64,000 nt of DNA from Gerris lacustris (lineage: Eukaryota > Arthropoda > Insecta > Hemiptera > Gerridae): the NCBI GenBank assembly GCA_951217055.1, contig OX578279.1, positions 25,818,173 through 25,882,172 on the forward strand. The letters run 5' to 3'. This document shows positions 37,401 to 50,570 of the stretch, piece after piece. Within the stretch, counting starts at the first letter, position 1; the number at the start of each line of letters is the position of its first letter. Below the pieces are notes generated by a model that was not told where the DNA came from, did not search any database, and saw only the letters and a list, made by a program, of their open reading frames with translations. The translations under genes were made by a program, and so were the position numbers.

Positions 37401-39815
37401 ACATAATAATATCACTGATTTAAAAATAATATATTTAAAAACATAGTTGTACAAATATTAAATTGAATAGATGTAAAAAATTTGGTTTTCTATAATAATC
37501 GCAAGAACGACATTTATTCTACATTCAGTTTTGAATTACACGGCACGAACTAGTTCTAATATTACATATTCATTTTTTACATTACCATCATATCGCATTC
37601 ATATTATGTCAGGTAACAATGTGTAGGTATATCAAATTTTCTTTTATATTATTAAAAACATATCACCCCTGGGCCTTCCTCCTTTTTTTTGCAAGAAAAA
37701 GATATTAGCTATTCTTGTACCAAGGTATAACATTCCTAAGTAACAATGTTCCAGATATTCTATATAATATTTTCCATTGGAGCTTTCCTCGCCTTTAATA
37801 TTTGGACAAGCACACACAAAAATGATTTTAAAATGTGTCACAAGGCTTACTTACTTATTTATTATTAAGTATTCATTTTATATTTTATTAATGTCATAGG
37901 ATGTTTATATTACAACAGAGATTTTAAATAATTCTTAATATGACAATACAAATATTATTTACTATATAAATTCGGTAAAATATAAATATGATTCATTTGC
38001 AAATTGAAGTTTTCTTATATGGAAAAATTTAAGTATGATTGCAAGCATATTAATCGAATAAGTTAAAAATATTATGGCTTATTAATTTATTTACGTCCCG
38101 ATTAATTTATTTATATCATCCGAAAGACTCTCATTTAGGATTAGATTACGATAACGGAGCATATGTACTACATGTGTAAAATACATAGTTAATTCAAGAA
38201 AATTAAACAATAAGACTTACATAAATAAGCAGTTATTTAGTTATAAATGTATACCTTATTAAAAGTAACTAATACTAATTATTAACCCTTTATTACAAAG
38301 AAGAAACAAATATGATTAACAAATTTATTTATTAATAAAGAAGGACTAATACAATAAACTGGTTTATTAATAACAAATATGAAAATTTAATTAACTAATT
38401 TGTACTTTAAAAATAACCAATACAATTAACTAATATATGATTAAGAATTAAATAACAATTAACTAATTGTCGACTAATTTCAAACTTCATTATGAACAAA
38501 TATTGACTAATTAACTAGTAATATTTGAAGAGGTTTGTCTAATAGTTTTCAGTTATAATTCTAAACTTACTTGGCTCGAATTACATAACTAAGTTCAATT
38601 ATGTTATTTAGTTATATTAACACAAAATTATATTATAGTTATATATATATATATATTTTTAATTTAATTTAATCGAATATTGAATGCCATTAGCTAATTA
38701 CCTCCAGGTGTATCATCAAATGTTGCAACATTAATAGAATCAAACCAGAATTGATATTTGTATTAAAATCAAACATTTGGATGCAAATTAATTACAAACA
38801 ATGCCTATTTAGGTGTAGTGCGTAATTGATTTAAATTATTATTTCGGTGGTGATGTTTTTTAACTGTGATTGTTTCGATAAAACAACAGCCTTAGCTGCA
38901 ATGCTTAAAAAAAATAAAATAATAACAAATCATTAGAAAAACCTTATTTATTTAAGATTAAGAATACATAAGAAAAACTAGAACAAAAACTAAAATATTA
39001 AATAGAATATCAAAAGAAACGGGATGTTATAGCCAATAATTAAAGCTAGACTGCTACAAAGATCTATTAGTTAATTCATTGAAAATTTTAACATAACTTT
39101 TACGTGTGAGGAGGGTTACACATGAAGGGAACACTTTTCTGAAATAAAATGATAAAATTTAGTGATAAAAAGAAAATTTGTTACATGACTTGAAGACAAA
39201 TTAACAAATAAATGTATGAATAGTTTAGTCTCCCCTTTCTACTGTACATTATTAGTGCCTCTAACAAAGAAAAATTTAAAATAATCACTTAGTCTAGGTA
39301 AAGTACTCAACTCAGAAAAATTAAGGAAAGAGCTATTGGATGATAGATCAAAGACTATACAATGTAAATTAGTAAAAGAGAAAACAAAAGATTTTTTATA
39401 AATGGCACAGATGGCCATTTAATAGATTGTAAACGCTTACAGGTATTAAAATATGTATGTGAGGAATTAATATCATAGTCATGCGGTTGTTTTAGGCAAA
39501 TAAGTTAATTGTCTTATGTTATGTAAAATAAATAAAATATTGAAAAAACACGGTTAGTAAATACAGCAAAATTGCCATTATAAAGTGGTTCAATTTATGA
39601 ATGAAGAAGGTTAATTTGTTATTATAGACGTGAATATATACAAAATGGAATTATACAATAATAATTCAATAGTATTTATATTTTATTGATGTAGCTGTGG
39701 TTTTTAATAGAACATATTATCAGGTTCCCCTGAAAATATGTTCAGGAACACATTTTTTATGAAGTGGATAATTCGTAATGAATTATAGCCATAACAGGTT
39801 ACAAGGAAGAGTTAA
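37401..39815. other. AT-rich intergenic DNA, no gene supported
   Basis: AT-rich desert, with recurrent TTAACTAAT phrases at 38380-38520 and a short (TA) tract at 38641-38656. A minus-strand 65-codon frame at 37644-37841 has no recognised feature. Confidence 0.6.
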
Positions 39816-40400
39816 AAACAAGATAGAGAGGGGTAGAAAACATTTATGGAAATATTTGGGTAGAAAAGCAAAGGTGTGAATGGAAGGCACAAGGTATTTA
39901 GGGAGGTTGAGAGGGAAAGGAAAGTGTTGAAGGTTTCAGGTTTAAAGCTGTAGGGTTTCTACCACCCTAGGTTTGAGGGCCAAGGCAAGGGCGAAAAGGA
40001 CCCGCAGATTTCACAGAAGGGAGAAGGGTAGAGCTTTCGGGAGCCCTACCCAGACTTTAACACCGGCAGTTTTAGCCCTGTCAGAGATACCAGACAAAGT
40101 TAGGAAATTTTAGGCTTGAACGAGTAAACCCTCAAAACCCTTAGAGAGAGTGAAAAACCTGTACCTTCGGACCCTTTTAAAAGGATGATACCAACACTCA
40201 AGAGTAAAAGAGTTATCAAGTGATTTTCGACTCCTCAGTCTTAAAAAAATAAAAGACAAGGTAGAGAGAAAGCGAGAGAGTCAATTTCAAGCCGATATCT
40301 GACTCAAAAGGAGGGGCGCCCTAAAAACCAAGGGCGGTCCTACTCAAAACATTGCCGATACTTTACTTACAAATCTCGTTTTTTTCTCTCTTCTCATTTC
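39816..40400 (+). other. Purine-rich, less AT-rich island
   Basis: The + strand is G/A-rich from 39820 to 39950 (GATAGAGAGGGGTAGAAAAC, GGTTGAGAGGGAAAGGAAAG). It is then mixed, with several GGG and CCC segments (GGGCCAAGGCAAGGGCGAAA, GGAGGGGCGCCCTAAAA). There is no long open frame, so a regulatory or structural role, or nothing, is more likely than an exon. Confidence 0.45.
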
Positions 40401-41190
40401 CCAACAATCCTTCTGAATGAAAATCATCTGCTCGTTTAAACAGCCATGAAACTTGGTAACAGTCCATTTCGTTTTTTTTTTTTTTTTTTTAAATATATAT
40501 GTATAATCCTCCTTTGATTTTATTTAAAACTTTCATTGACAAATGAAACATTTATTATATAATAAACAATAGTATTGTTAGAGTAATTCTGTTGTAAATT
40601 ATCGAGGGAAAAAAATTATCGACAGAAAGTTACTACTAAATACGTTGCACAAATAATTGTTCTCGGTTTTGGATATAACCATTTAAATGGGTTTCGTATG
40701 GTATAATACTCGTATGACCTTTATCTTGGTAGACCTGATGGTAAGCAGTCGGAAAAATTACACATACATGCTATATAGAAGAAACAAATAAAGGATAGAT
40801 TTTTATCTCTGTAAATGTAACTTTTCTTGTTAATAAATAGTAGTTTCAATTAATTTGTAAACCTATTAGCGATAGATAAGTTAACGAAGTTCTTTTTCTA
40901 TTTTCGATTAATTTCAAAATACTAAGAAAACAAAAAGGGGAAAATGTTGTTAGATAAACATTTATAAAATAAATTAGAAAAGGGGTAGAGAATCCAACTA
41001 TTTTATTAAATTATTTTAGAAAAATTTAATTAGCAAATTGAAATATTTGCAGACAAACATTTAAAAGTATAAATTAAAAAAAAGGAAGTTTATGTTTTCC
41101 TCCGGCGATTCAAGAGTTTTGCCAAATTCGATTTTTCGAAGTCAAAATAGGTGAAATTGAGTTGAAATGTTTTTCTCACTCAAAAACCCC
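40401..41190. other. AT-rich intergenic DNA, no gene seen
   Basis: Includes a T19 run at 40472-40490 and AAAAGGGGTAGAGAATCC near 40979. Nothing else is recognisable. Confidence 0.6.
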
Positions 41191-41760
41191 CCGTCCTCCT
41201 TTTTTAGCTTCTAAACAAAAAAGGAGAGTTGAAAGTAAGAAAAGTCTTAAAAGGGGAAGACGAAGAAAAAGGCGAAGGAATGTCATTTATATTATTAGGG
41301 GTAGAAAGGAAAACTAGTAGAGAAAAGAGAAGGAAGAAAAAGGTTGTCAGGAAGAAAATGATGTATTGGAGGGCGAGGGAAAGAGGAAGGGCGTGTAAAC
41401 AGGGCTGAGAGAGTGGGGGGAATGAATTAAACAATTTAACTTCCGAGGGTCCCAAGTTGTGTTTTGGGATCCTATTATGTTGTCGTTGCCATCGACTTGG
41501 TTCGGGAAATTAAATTAACGCGCCCGGCAGCAGAAAGTTTATTTCGGTTTAACTTTATCTTTAGAAGGAAAAGCCTGTAGAAGGAGTGGAAGGGGTGCTG
41601 GAAAGCCCAGGGTTATTCATTAGGCCAATCACAGGGGGCCGAGCCGAGCAGAGAAATGCCTCAGACTTGAATAGTTTGCCATGAAAACTTGGCATTTTCC
41701 TTAGGCACTTCAGAGAGGGAGTGGAAAAACCCTTGGCCAAACTGGATTGGATAAAATATA
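41191..41760. other. Less AT-rich island, candidate conserved element
   Basis: 41215-41420 is purine-rich on the + strand. 41430-41740 is balanced sequence of high complexity, with GGGATCC, AACGCGCCCGGCAGCAG, a CCAAT-type sequence in TTAGGCCAATCACAGG, and GGGGGCCGAGCCGAGCAG. The 83-codon minus-strand frame 41204-41455 reflects the purine bias. The second half is the most promoter- or enhancer-like stretch in the window by composition, but this is inference only. Confidence 0.4.
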
Positions 41761-42566
41761 TTTTAGAGAAAAAGTTTATTTTTTTTTTTTGTTATTCAGA
41801 TATTAGTGTTGAAAAAGTTTGGATTGCATAAAGTTTAAAAAGCAAGGTAAATATGATATTAGAAACCGTTGGCAAAGAAATCAACAAAAGAAAACTGATT
41901 AGATTTCAAACAAATAAAATTTAATACCCGATCCTGTATTTCCTTTTCTACAATTTTTTTTAAGGTAGTTAATAAATTAAAATAAATTAGTTAATATTTC
42001 TAATTTTTGTAAAAGTTATAAATTCCCTGACAATTTACAAAGATATTAAAGGATTGCGACTTTAGTGTTAAAAAACTTATTATTCAAGTATTTATTCCTA
42101 ACTCAGAACTATATAGCAACTAAAAACTATCTAACTATAAGATAAACTCTAAAAGGGCGTATCGCACCAATTATTTTTACAAAACATAACTTCACTTTAA
42201 ATAATTAAAACTATTTTAGCAATACAGAAATGTACTTACCATTAGAGACAGGAAAAAATATTTTTAGTGGTGTACAACATTACAAGAATAGAACATGTAG
42301 ATTATATAAACAATATTTAATTTGATAACTTTATTAAAAACTTGATTTAATAAAAATATCCGAGAAAAAATCTTTAATTTGTTAGGATATCAATTAACTG
42401 AGCACTTGAAATCATCATATGAACGATATATTAAGAAAAATCTATATGTAAATATAAAAATATTTTTCATATTTATTAAATTGCCACTTATAATGTACCG
42501 TGATGATAATTTAAATTTTCGAATCAATTAATTAAAAAAATGAGCCTTATGAGTTTTTTTAACTAC

Positions 42567-42568
<2 letters not shown>
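41761..42568. other. AT-rich intergenic DNA, no gene seen
   Basis: Plain AT-rich sequence leading into the next TA tract. Confidence 0.6.
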
Positions 42569-42641
<73 letters not shown>

Positions 42642-42646
42642 GTGTG
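42569..42646. repeat. Compound microsatellite (TA)n-(TG)n
   Basis: About 57 bp of TA followed by TATGTATG and about nine TG units. This is the only sizeable TG run seen. Confidence 0.95.
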
Positions 42647-43653
42647 AGTGCAAATTATTATAATAATTAATACTTCGAAATAAACATTTTATATTTAGGT
42701 CCTTCAAGTGTTATTACAAATATTTTCTTTGTTTTTTAAAAAAAATTGATTATTTTTGTTAAGCATATTTCACAGAATCCTGAAGGCATTAATATATATT
42801 TCAAATTAACATAATTATTTTAATCATAAGTTATTCATATTTAAGAGTTATCTTAGGTTATTTTAATAAAAAATATATATAATTGCAGCACAATAAATGC
42901 ATGCAAGGCATGAATCGATTTCATTTAATAAATTATTATAAGTTTATTTTTAATGCACTAAACTTATTAACAAAATTATTTATTTACATCTGAATCTACC
43001 AAATGCAAACTATTATTTGAATTAATGCATAAATAACATAACAATTAAATTCACTTCCACCATATAAAACTAAATTTAAAGAAATAAATGTCGAAGCAGG
43101 AGCAGTATTTTTTACTTGCAGTTGCGTGCAGAACTTATTCCTTTTCTTATTAGATTATTTATTTTAAAATCAATAAATACATTATATGATAACATAAACA
43201 TAACATTCTTAATTCATTAAATACAAAATTAAATATTAGTCACCATCACCGCAATCATTTGTTGAATAGCGAGTAAAATGCGAGCAAGCCAAGTATAAGC
43301 AGCAAGAGGTATTATTTTCTTTTTTAAGGAAATTAAGGTAAGGGAAAAGGTTTTGATAAATAAATTTCTTTAATTATTTATTTAATTTTAAATAAAATTT
43401 TAAAAGTTCAAATAATTTTTAAAAAAAGGTCATCTCTTCGCAAAAAGTAAATTGTCACTACCACAAATGACCATCTTCAGAAACATTTATAAAGGGACAA
43501 GAAAGAAAAGTGTAAGAAGTCCTTTATTTATTTATCTGAATAGGTATTATAATTTTTAGAATTATTTAAACGATAAATATATTCAATGCACATTAAAAAG
43601 AAACAAAACTTTTCTTTTTAAATGATATTTTATGAATGCTAATTTTACCTTGT
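42647..43653. other. AT-rich intergenic DNA, no gene seen
   Basis: AT-rich. Contains a slightly more complex 100-bp stretch at 43235-43320 (CACCATCACCGCAATC). No gene. Confidence 0.6.
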
Positions 43654-43951
43654 GGTACTATACAAACCATACATGGTAGTATACAAACCATACATGGTAG
43701 TATACAAACCATACATGGTAGTATGCAGACCATACATGGTAGTATACAAACCATACATGGTAGTATACAAACCATACATGGTAGAATACAAACCACACAT
43801 GGTATACAAATCATACATGGTAGTATACAAACCATACATGGTAGTATAAAACAATACATGGGTAGTATACAAAACCATAAATGGTAGTATACAAATCATA
43901 CATAGTAGTATACAAACCGTACATGGTAGTATACAAACTATACATGGTAAT
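43654..43951. repeat. 21-bp minisatellite, about 14 units
   Basis: The unit GTATACAAACCATACATGGTA is repeated about 14 times, with more substitutions and indels to the right of 43795. Because 21 is a multiple of three and the unit lacks stops in several frames, it creates open frames on both strands (up to 132 codons, repeating motifs such as LPCMVCI). These are best read as repeat translations. The unit is partly self-complementary (ACCATACATGGT). Confidence 0.95.
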
Positions 43952-45462
43952 ATAAAAGCAAGTTTTGAAGTAAAACAGTTTTCTTTGTAATAAAACATTA
44001 TTAGAAAAGAAGAAGGGATACTTTGATAACTGATTATTTTCATTCTTTGTTGTATTCTTCTGCAAGAACTTAACTTATTTTAAGATGGACATTAGTGGTT
44101 AAACGTTTTTTTTAAAAATAATCAAAAAACAAGCTACTTTTTGTAGAGAAAGTGGAATATTATTCAAAAGTCCAGTGACTTCATTTCTTATAAAATTTGT
44201 ATACTTTTATAAATTCAATTTATTTTATTACTTGAGATATTTTATCACTTTACTAAATTAAACTTGACAAGTTAAAAGTCAAATTATAAAAGCAAATGTC
44301 AAAATTAGGTTTGATCACTTTAGCTGATAATTGTTTCAATTAATTTTGTAATTGGAGAAAAATCGGAAGTTTTGTTAAAACTTTAAAGTGAAAGATAGGA
44401 AAATAAGGAGGTTGTTAATGGGTTAGGTTAATTGAAAATAATTGTAATGAAATATTCATGTTGGACTACCTCATATGGAAAAGTGGATCTACTAAAACTT
44501 GACATCCATCCCGGCCTGAGGGTGGCTCGGCTCGCCGCCGTCTGTAATTCAAACACCCAACAATTTAAACCTTACTTAACATAATTCCCAATAATATATA
44601 TTACTCTAGTATAATACACTTAAATACATTACAAGTATTACACTAATTCATCTCAAATTTAATCATAAGCAACATTTAATTAATTCCAAGCGACGTTATT
44701 CCTACTCAAAGCAATAAAAATAATCACACCTATCTGAGAACTGAACCCGGCCATTTCTATACTTAAAATGTTTAACACGGAAGTCTAATATTTTCTATTG
44801 TTAATTAATACACGATATAATTGGTTTATCAATAAGAAAATGAAAGCCTAATCATCACTTATTTGAGCAATATCTATGATATTAAAACACTCTGGAAATA
44901 ATTTTTTTTTTTATACTCTAAATTCTTCCCCAGTCTCTTATTTTGCTTATAGTCTTGCAGTAACATTATATTCAAAGTTTTCCTTTTTTTATTGTATTAT
45001 AATTTACCCTCCTAATTCATGGAACCTAAAAAAAAAAATATAATGTAATAAATTAAAAAAACAACATAAATATTAGACGAGCAGACATGATCGAAAATCT
45101 AAATCAATAATATTAATGCATAAATAAATAATTGTAAATAAACCTAAAGGTATCTAGAATAAAGGACAATGAAGCAATGAATTATTATTAGTTAGTAACA
45201 ACTTCAAATATCTTAGTGAATCAAATATACATACATAAGTTACAAATATTACGATTTATGAATCTAATTAATGTAATAATAAAATCTTAAATTATATCCA
45301 TAAGCACATAAAATTGTTACTTTAAGTACTTTAAGAAAATATTTTATTTGTTTAGAGTAGTATAGTGGAAATAAATGCTTTGGCTTATTGTAAATTTAAA
45401 AAGTAAATAAAATACAATTAGTACTTTATTCAAATCATACTTACATTATATATATTATATAC

Positions 45463-45464
<2 letters not shown>
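43952..45464. other. AT-rich intergenic DNA with a 37-bp GC-rich spot
   Basis: All AT-rich except 44507-44543, which reads through CCCGGCCTGAGGGTGGCTCG and GCTCGCCGCCG. That patch is isolated in kilobases of AT-rich DNA and has no open frame around it. Confidence 0.6.

Positions 45465-45510
<46 letters not shown>
45465..45510. repeat. (TA)n microsatellite, about 46 bp
   Basis: TA tract preceded by degenerate TATATATTATATACATTATA. Confidence 0.95.
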
Positions 45511-46335
<825 letters not shown>

Positions 46336-46337
<2 letters not shown>

Positions 46338-46464
46338 TCAAAAAGAAATATTTATAACAATTTTTAAAGTTTTATTTTTTTAAACAAAGTTAGCGAGTAT
46401 AATGCATTTAATAAGATATCATTCTTCTATTGAATTGTGTATTTTGAAATTGATTGGTGAGCAA

Positions 46465-46508
<44 letters not shown>

Positions 46509-47552
46509 ACCTGTATCATAGAGCCCCGTTGGAACAGAAAAGTGACTTAATTTTGTAAACTACTAAAATATTTATTCCTACAAAAAAATGGTTTAAAGAT
46601 CACAATTAGGTAAACTTTATTTTACGATAACAGAAAATGGATTTCACATTTATAAATGTTATTACTGATTAGAGAAGAATTGACAATTAATTTAATACCT
46701 AAAATTATTAATATTAATTAAAAGTATAATATTTTTTGGTATTACATTCGACTTAACCGTTTTTAAGGAAGGGAACTCAAATAGTTATAACTTATAAGCA
46801 TAAAGTTAAAATACGTAGTATTTACAACTCCAGCTGACATATAATAACATTGTTGTTTTTTACCTTGTGTCAAAAATGACTAACAAAACCGACCCTACTA
46901 TTTTCTAGCATAACATTCAATTACTCTCTCAATGAGAATGAATAAGCCGACCAAACCACAACTGCTGTTTTTTGTGGCTTCCTCCGAAAAAAACTACAAA
47001 AGTGGTGAAAGAAACGGGTTTCTAGTTACTAGGAAACGGCAGCTTAACGACATTCTTATTAAACATTAGAATTAAGAAATGACGGCTTGTGGGCTCCCTT
47101 GTTTAATTAAGATTCTTTTATAATAAAAAACAAAGTTTGCAAAAATGTAGCGAAACAAGTTATATTATGTTTTTAGAAGTAGTTACAAGAAAACAATTAG
47201 GAAAACAATTTGTACAAAAGAATAATAGTAATTGTTTGATATAGAAATATACTAATAATCTTACTTAAAACAAAATTACCTCTAGTAGGTAGAAAACTCA
47301 TCTTCATCCATTACACAGGTTTTATTCAATATTTTAATAAATAACAATAAATGTTAGCACTTTTAATAGCAGATATAAGAGATCCAATATTAAAAACAAA
47401 TAAGAATTGCAAATAAACTCAAATAGAAGGCTATTTAGATGCAGGTTTAAACAATGATGAAAAAGCAGTGTCGCCAACCTGACTTCAACCAACTTCACTA
47501 CATTAGCCATTCATTCTCTACTATTTATAAAATAATGTAGTTGACAATTCTT
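46336..47552. other. AT-rich intergenic DNA with a second long T run
   Basis: A run of 31 T lies at 46472-46502, followed by AT-rich sequence. 46860-47060 is moderately complex but without an open frame of note. Confidence 0.6.
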
Positions 47553-47609
47553 CTTTTTCTCCCTGGTTTTACTTTTTCTCCCTACTTTTACTTTTTCTCC
47601 CTTCTTTTT
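47553..47609. repeat. 19-bp pyrimidine minisatellite, 3 units
   Basis: Three consecutive 19-bp units of CTTTTTCTCCCTACTTTTA type (47553, 47572, 47591), the last diverged. A further TTTTCTCCCTACT occurs near 47673. Confidence 0.9.
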
Positions 47610-48142
47610 GGGCTCAGGGAAGAATATAATTATATTTAGTCCCTCTAACTAAACTGATCAAAAATCATTATATTTTCTCCCTACTCGAGATAAATAAAAT
47701 TTAATGTCGTAAAATCTATTCTCTAGAACCCTAACTACTTAGTTATTAATTGAACTAAAAGTGGCTTCATATAACCTTCGAGTGATGAATGACATTATCA
47801 CCCACTAATAATATTTAACCAATTAATAAAGTTTAAGGCATTATAGGGATTAGGGATAGTTTTACGAGGGAATAAAGTTCGGTTACTTTCAAACCGTGTT
47901 ATTTACAGAACGATTCATGTTCAAAATTCTAAAAAGGTAAGCTAGAGCTTAATTACGTGGACATATAGATTTGTAATTATTAATTTTGACATTAGAAATA
48001 ATAACATCTGAAGTAAAAAGGCACCACCTAATTTCTCAAGAAAATAAAGTAAATTATTTTTTTAAATTTTTTTAGAGCTTTAACCTCAAAGAAGGCTGCC
48101 GCTACCAAAGAATTTGGATAACATGAATAATCTGACAAGATG
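47610..48142. other. AT-rich intergenic DNA, no gene seen
   Basis: No open frame, RNA gene or clear repeat. Confidence 0.6.
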
Positions 48143-48287
48143 GACATAAGAAGGGAAGACCATAAACTGTTTTCCACTGGATAATAAACACAGTGCTCAA
48201 TTAAAAATGACGAATTAAAAAAAAATAGGCTTTAACTTCTTTAAGATTTCAGAGATCTTGACCATGAGAAGGGAAGACCATAAATTG
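48143..48287 (+). repeat. 27-28-bp direct repeat, 117 bp apart
   Basis: GACATAAGAAGGGAAGACCA followed by TAAACTG at 48143 recurs as GACCATGAGAAGGGAAGACC ATAAATTG at 48260, with about three differences. Weak similarity to the left (GCTTTAACCTC / GCTTTAACTTC) suggests the duplicated unit was once longer, about 120-150 bp. Confidence 0.75.
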
Positions 48288-48965
48288 AGCATAATTATGT
48301 GTATTCTATTATTGCACAAAAACTGTTATATACATACTGCTTAAAAAAAGAAAGAAAAGCGGATTGTAAATAGATTTAACATTTTAGAGTTGGATAAGAA
48401 GATCTGCATCTGCAAGTCTATCGACCATCAACAGCCCTCATATGGTCTGCTTTCCATTAATAAAAAACATATTTGTTTCTAATTGGCTGAGTACAGCACA
48501 ATAATAAGTCAATGAATGAACACCTAACCCTGATGGCGTAAGATAATACCCTTGACTACGATACCATTAAACCTGTTTTACACGTTAGAACAGAAGCAGT
48601 CTTCCGATATTATTTTTGACTTACTCTCTCATATTTACACGCCGTACATATGTTTATATATATCACACATAAGAAAAACAGAATAAAATACTTTTGTTTT
48701 CTTCTCCATAAACTAAATAAAATAATGAACATAAATTATACAGTAATTTTAGTTAGATATCTGTATATATTATAATAATAACGAAATAAATTATTAAAAG
48801 TAATCAAACAGTTAAACAAGCCATACTAAACATCAAAAAATAATATAGAAAAAAATAAAATGTACAGCAAAACAAAAAGGGAAATACATCATTAAATAAA
48901 TATTATTTATTTAACCATTTTTCTATTCACGCGATATATTTCAATGAATATTGCAATACTGAACA
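48288..48965. other. AT-rich intergenic DNA, no gene seen
   Basis: Plain AT-rich sequence. Confidence 0.6.
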
Positions 48966-48981
48966 CCCCCCCCCCCCCCCC
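48966..48981. repeat. Poly-C run, C16
   Basis: Sixteen C followed by TCCCCCTCC. Confidence 0.9.
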
Positions 48982-49975
48982 TCCCCCTCCTTGTTTTTAT
49001 ATTTAATTTATTCTTTCATGGTCGTGTTTTATAACGTCACAGTTTTTATTATTATTTATATAAGGGCGAAGGAAAATATGAAATATTATAAATAGCAAAT
49101 AAAAATTATTACTTATAAAGAAAAAATTATACAACGTTGAAACTATTATTATAAAAAAAAAAAATAATAATAAAAAAAAAAAAAAAAATATATATTGCAA
49201 GTAGTAAATATCTAAAACATAATAAATTATTTAAATTTATTAATTTAAAAAAAATACTATTGTAAATTGAAAATAAATTTATTTATTACATTAGAGACTA
49301 TATAAATTAACAATCTAATGAGGGTGCATGTGTTTGTGCATGTATAATATTTAGATCTCAATTTTAAAATGTAGTGAAGAGGGAGGGGGGAATTATAAGT
49401 TGGGTAAAAAAAATCTATACAATAAAACAGAAGTTATTTATTTACATGGTGATGAGAAACATTTATCTAAAAGTGTTATGGTTTAAAGTCTAGGATGTGG
49501 GTGGTTTTAGGTAAAAGAAAGTAAAGAATAAATATATAGACAAGAACTGACTAGTGTAATATCAAACAGAACTCTAAAAGACAAGATCAAGAGAATGGTT
49601 AGTGTTACAAAGAAGAAAACGGGGGATGCTACGGACTGAGTAGGATGCTTTCTATACATCTGTAAAAGATGTCTTATGTGGGCGATACCAACCTATGTAT
49701 ACAACAAATATATAGAAAACTAAGAAAACAATAAAAAAAGAACAATGCGAGCGAAGGAATGTAAAGCAATAAATTATTAGGAAAATAAAAGAAACCATTC
49801 ATAACAAGTAAATTTACTGGGAGAGGGGGGGGGAAAGAGGGGGTTGCTAAATACTATATAACTACAAGTAAGTAATCAATGTATCACTGGTTTTCATCTT
49901 CTACTACACTTGCTGCAAGCTATTGCATAAATATTCAATTATAATCTAATAATACTTTATAAAATTTACAACAAC
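48982..49975. other. AT-rich intergenic DNA, no gene supported
   Basis: The 65-codon minus-strand frame 49003-49200 is a poly-Phe artefact of A runs. A G9 run sits at 49825-49833 within a purine-rich patch. Confidence 0.6.
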
Positions 49976-50570
49976 AAAAATAGACTGCCAATTGGTGTGG
50001 CACATAGCTTCCTCGCATCTTATCACGTACTTTATTGATTTTATGCTTTTACATGCTATTATTGTCTGATTTGTTTGTTCCCCCGGTTCTTTTAATCTGT
50101 CAAAATTGTTTTCATTTTTTACATGAATTAAAGTACCAATTTAGGAAAAGTTAAAGAGCGCAGACGGTTCAAATTAATCTGAGGCTATCTGCATACTTTC
50201 GATATACTATAAAAGTTTCATACAAATCAGATAAGTACTTATGAAGCTATAGGTGTAAATAAATGTATGTTTGTGTGTATGTGGAAGATAAACAAATGAG
50301 CGCAGAAGGTTGAAACTTATAGGGACCAACAATGGGCTAATCATGATCCAGCATTCAAATTTCATTAAAATCGGACGTGTGGTTTTTAAGATATGTTGGT
50401 TCGCAAAAATTTAACGACAGACCGACAGACAGACACGGAACCAAACATATTCCCTGATGTCTGAAACAGATTATTGTCTTGGGATTTTTGAAATCGGAGA
50501 CCTAAAAATGTTTTCGTTCTTCAGAACGATCACATAGCTTCCGTTACCTTCCGTAAGCTCGGAAGCAAAA
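49976..50570 (+). mobile_element. Dispersed repeat, copy B (non-autonomous element)
   Basis: The longer of the two full copies, in the same orientation as 10938-11422. It shares both ends and the internal AATAAATGTATGTTTGTG, AATGGGCTAATCATGA, AAATTTCATTAAAATCGGAC and ACAGACCGACAGACAGACAC blocks. About 100 extra bp at roughly 50075-50190 are absent from copy A (a deletion in A or an insertion in B). The 3' end forms a hairpin with perfect 7-bp arms, GCTTCCG and CGGAAGC. CACATAGCTTCC is present near both ends as a direct repeat. There is no coding capacity. Confidence 0.8.

Noticed and set aside
43654..43951. CRISPR-like array
   Set aside because: Units are directly contiguous with no spacers, so it is a minisatellite. 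The 31-bp array at 741-957 is rejected for the same reason.
43593..44065. Several overlapping open frames on both strands
   Set aside because: All are translations of the 21-bp minisatellite, whose period is a multiple of three.
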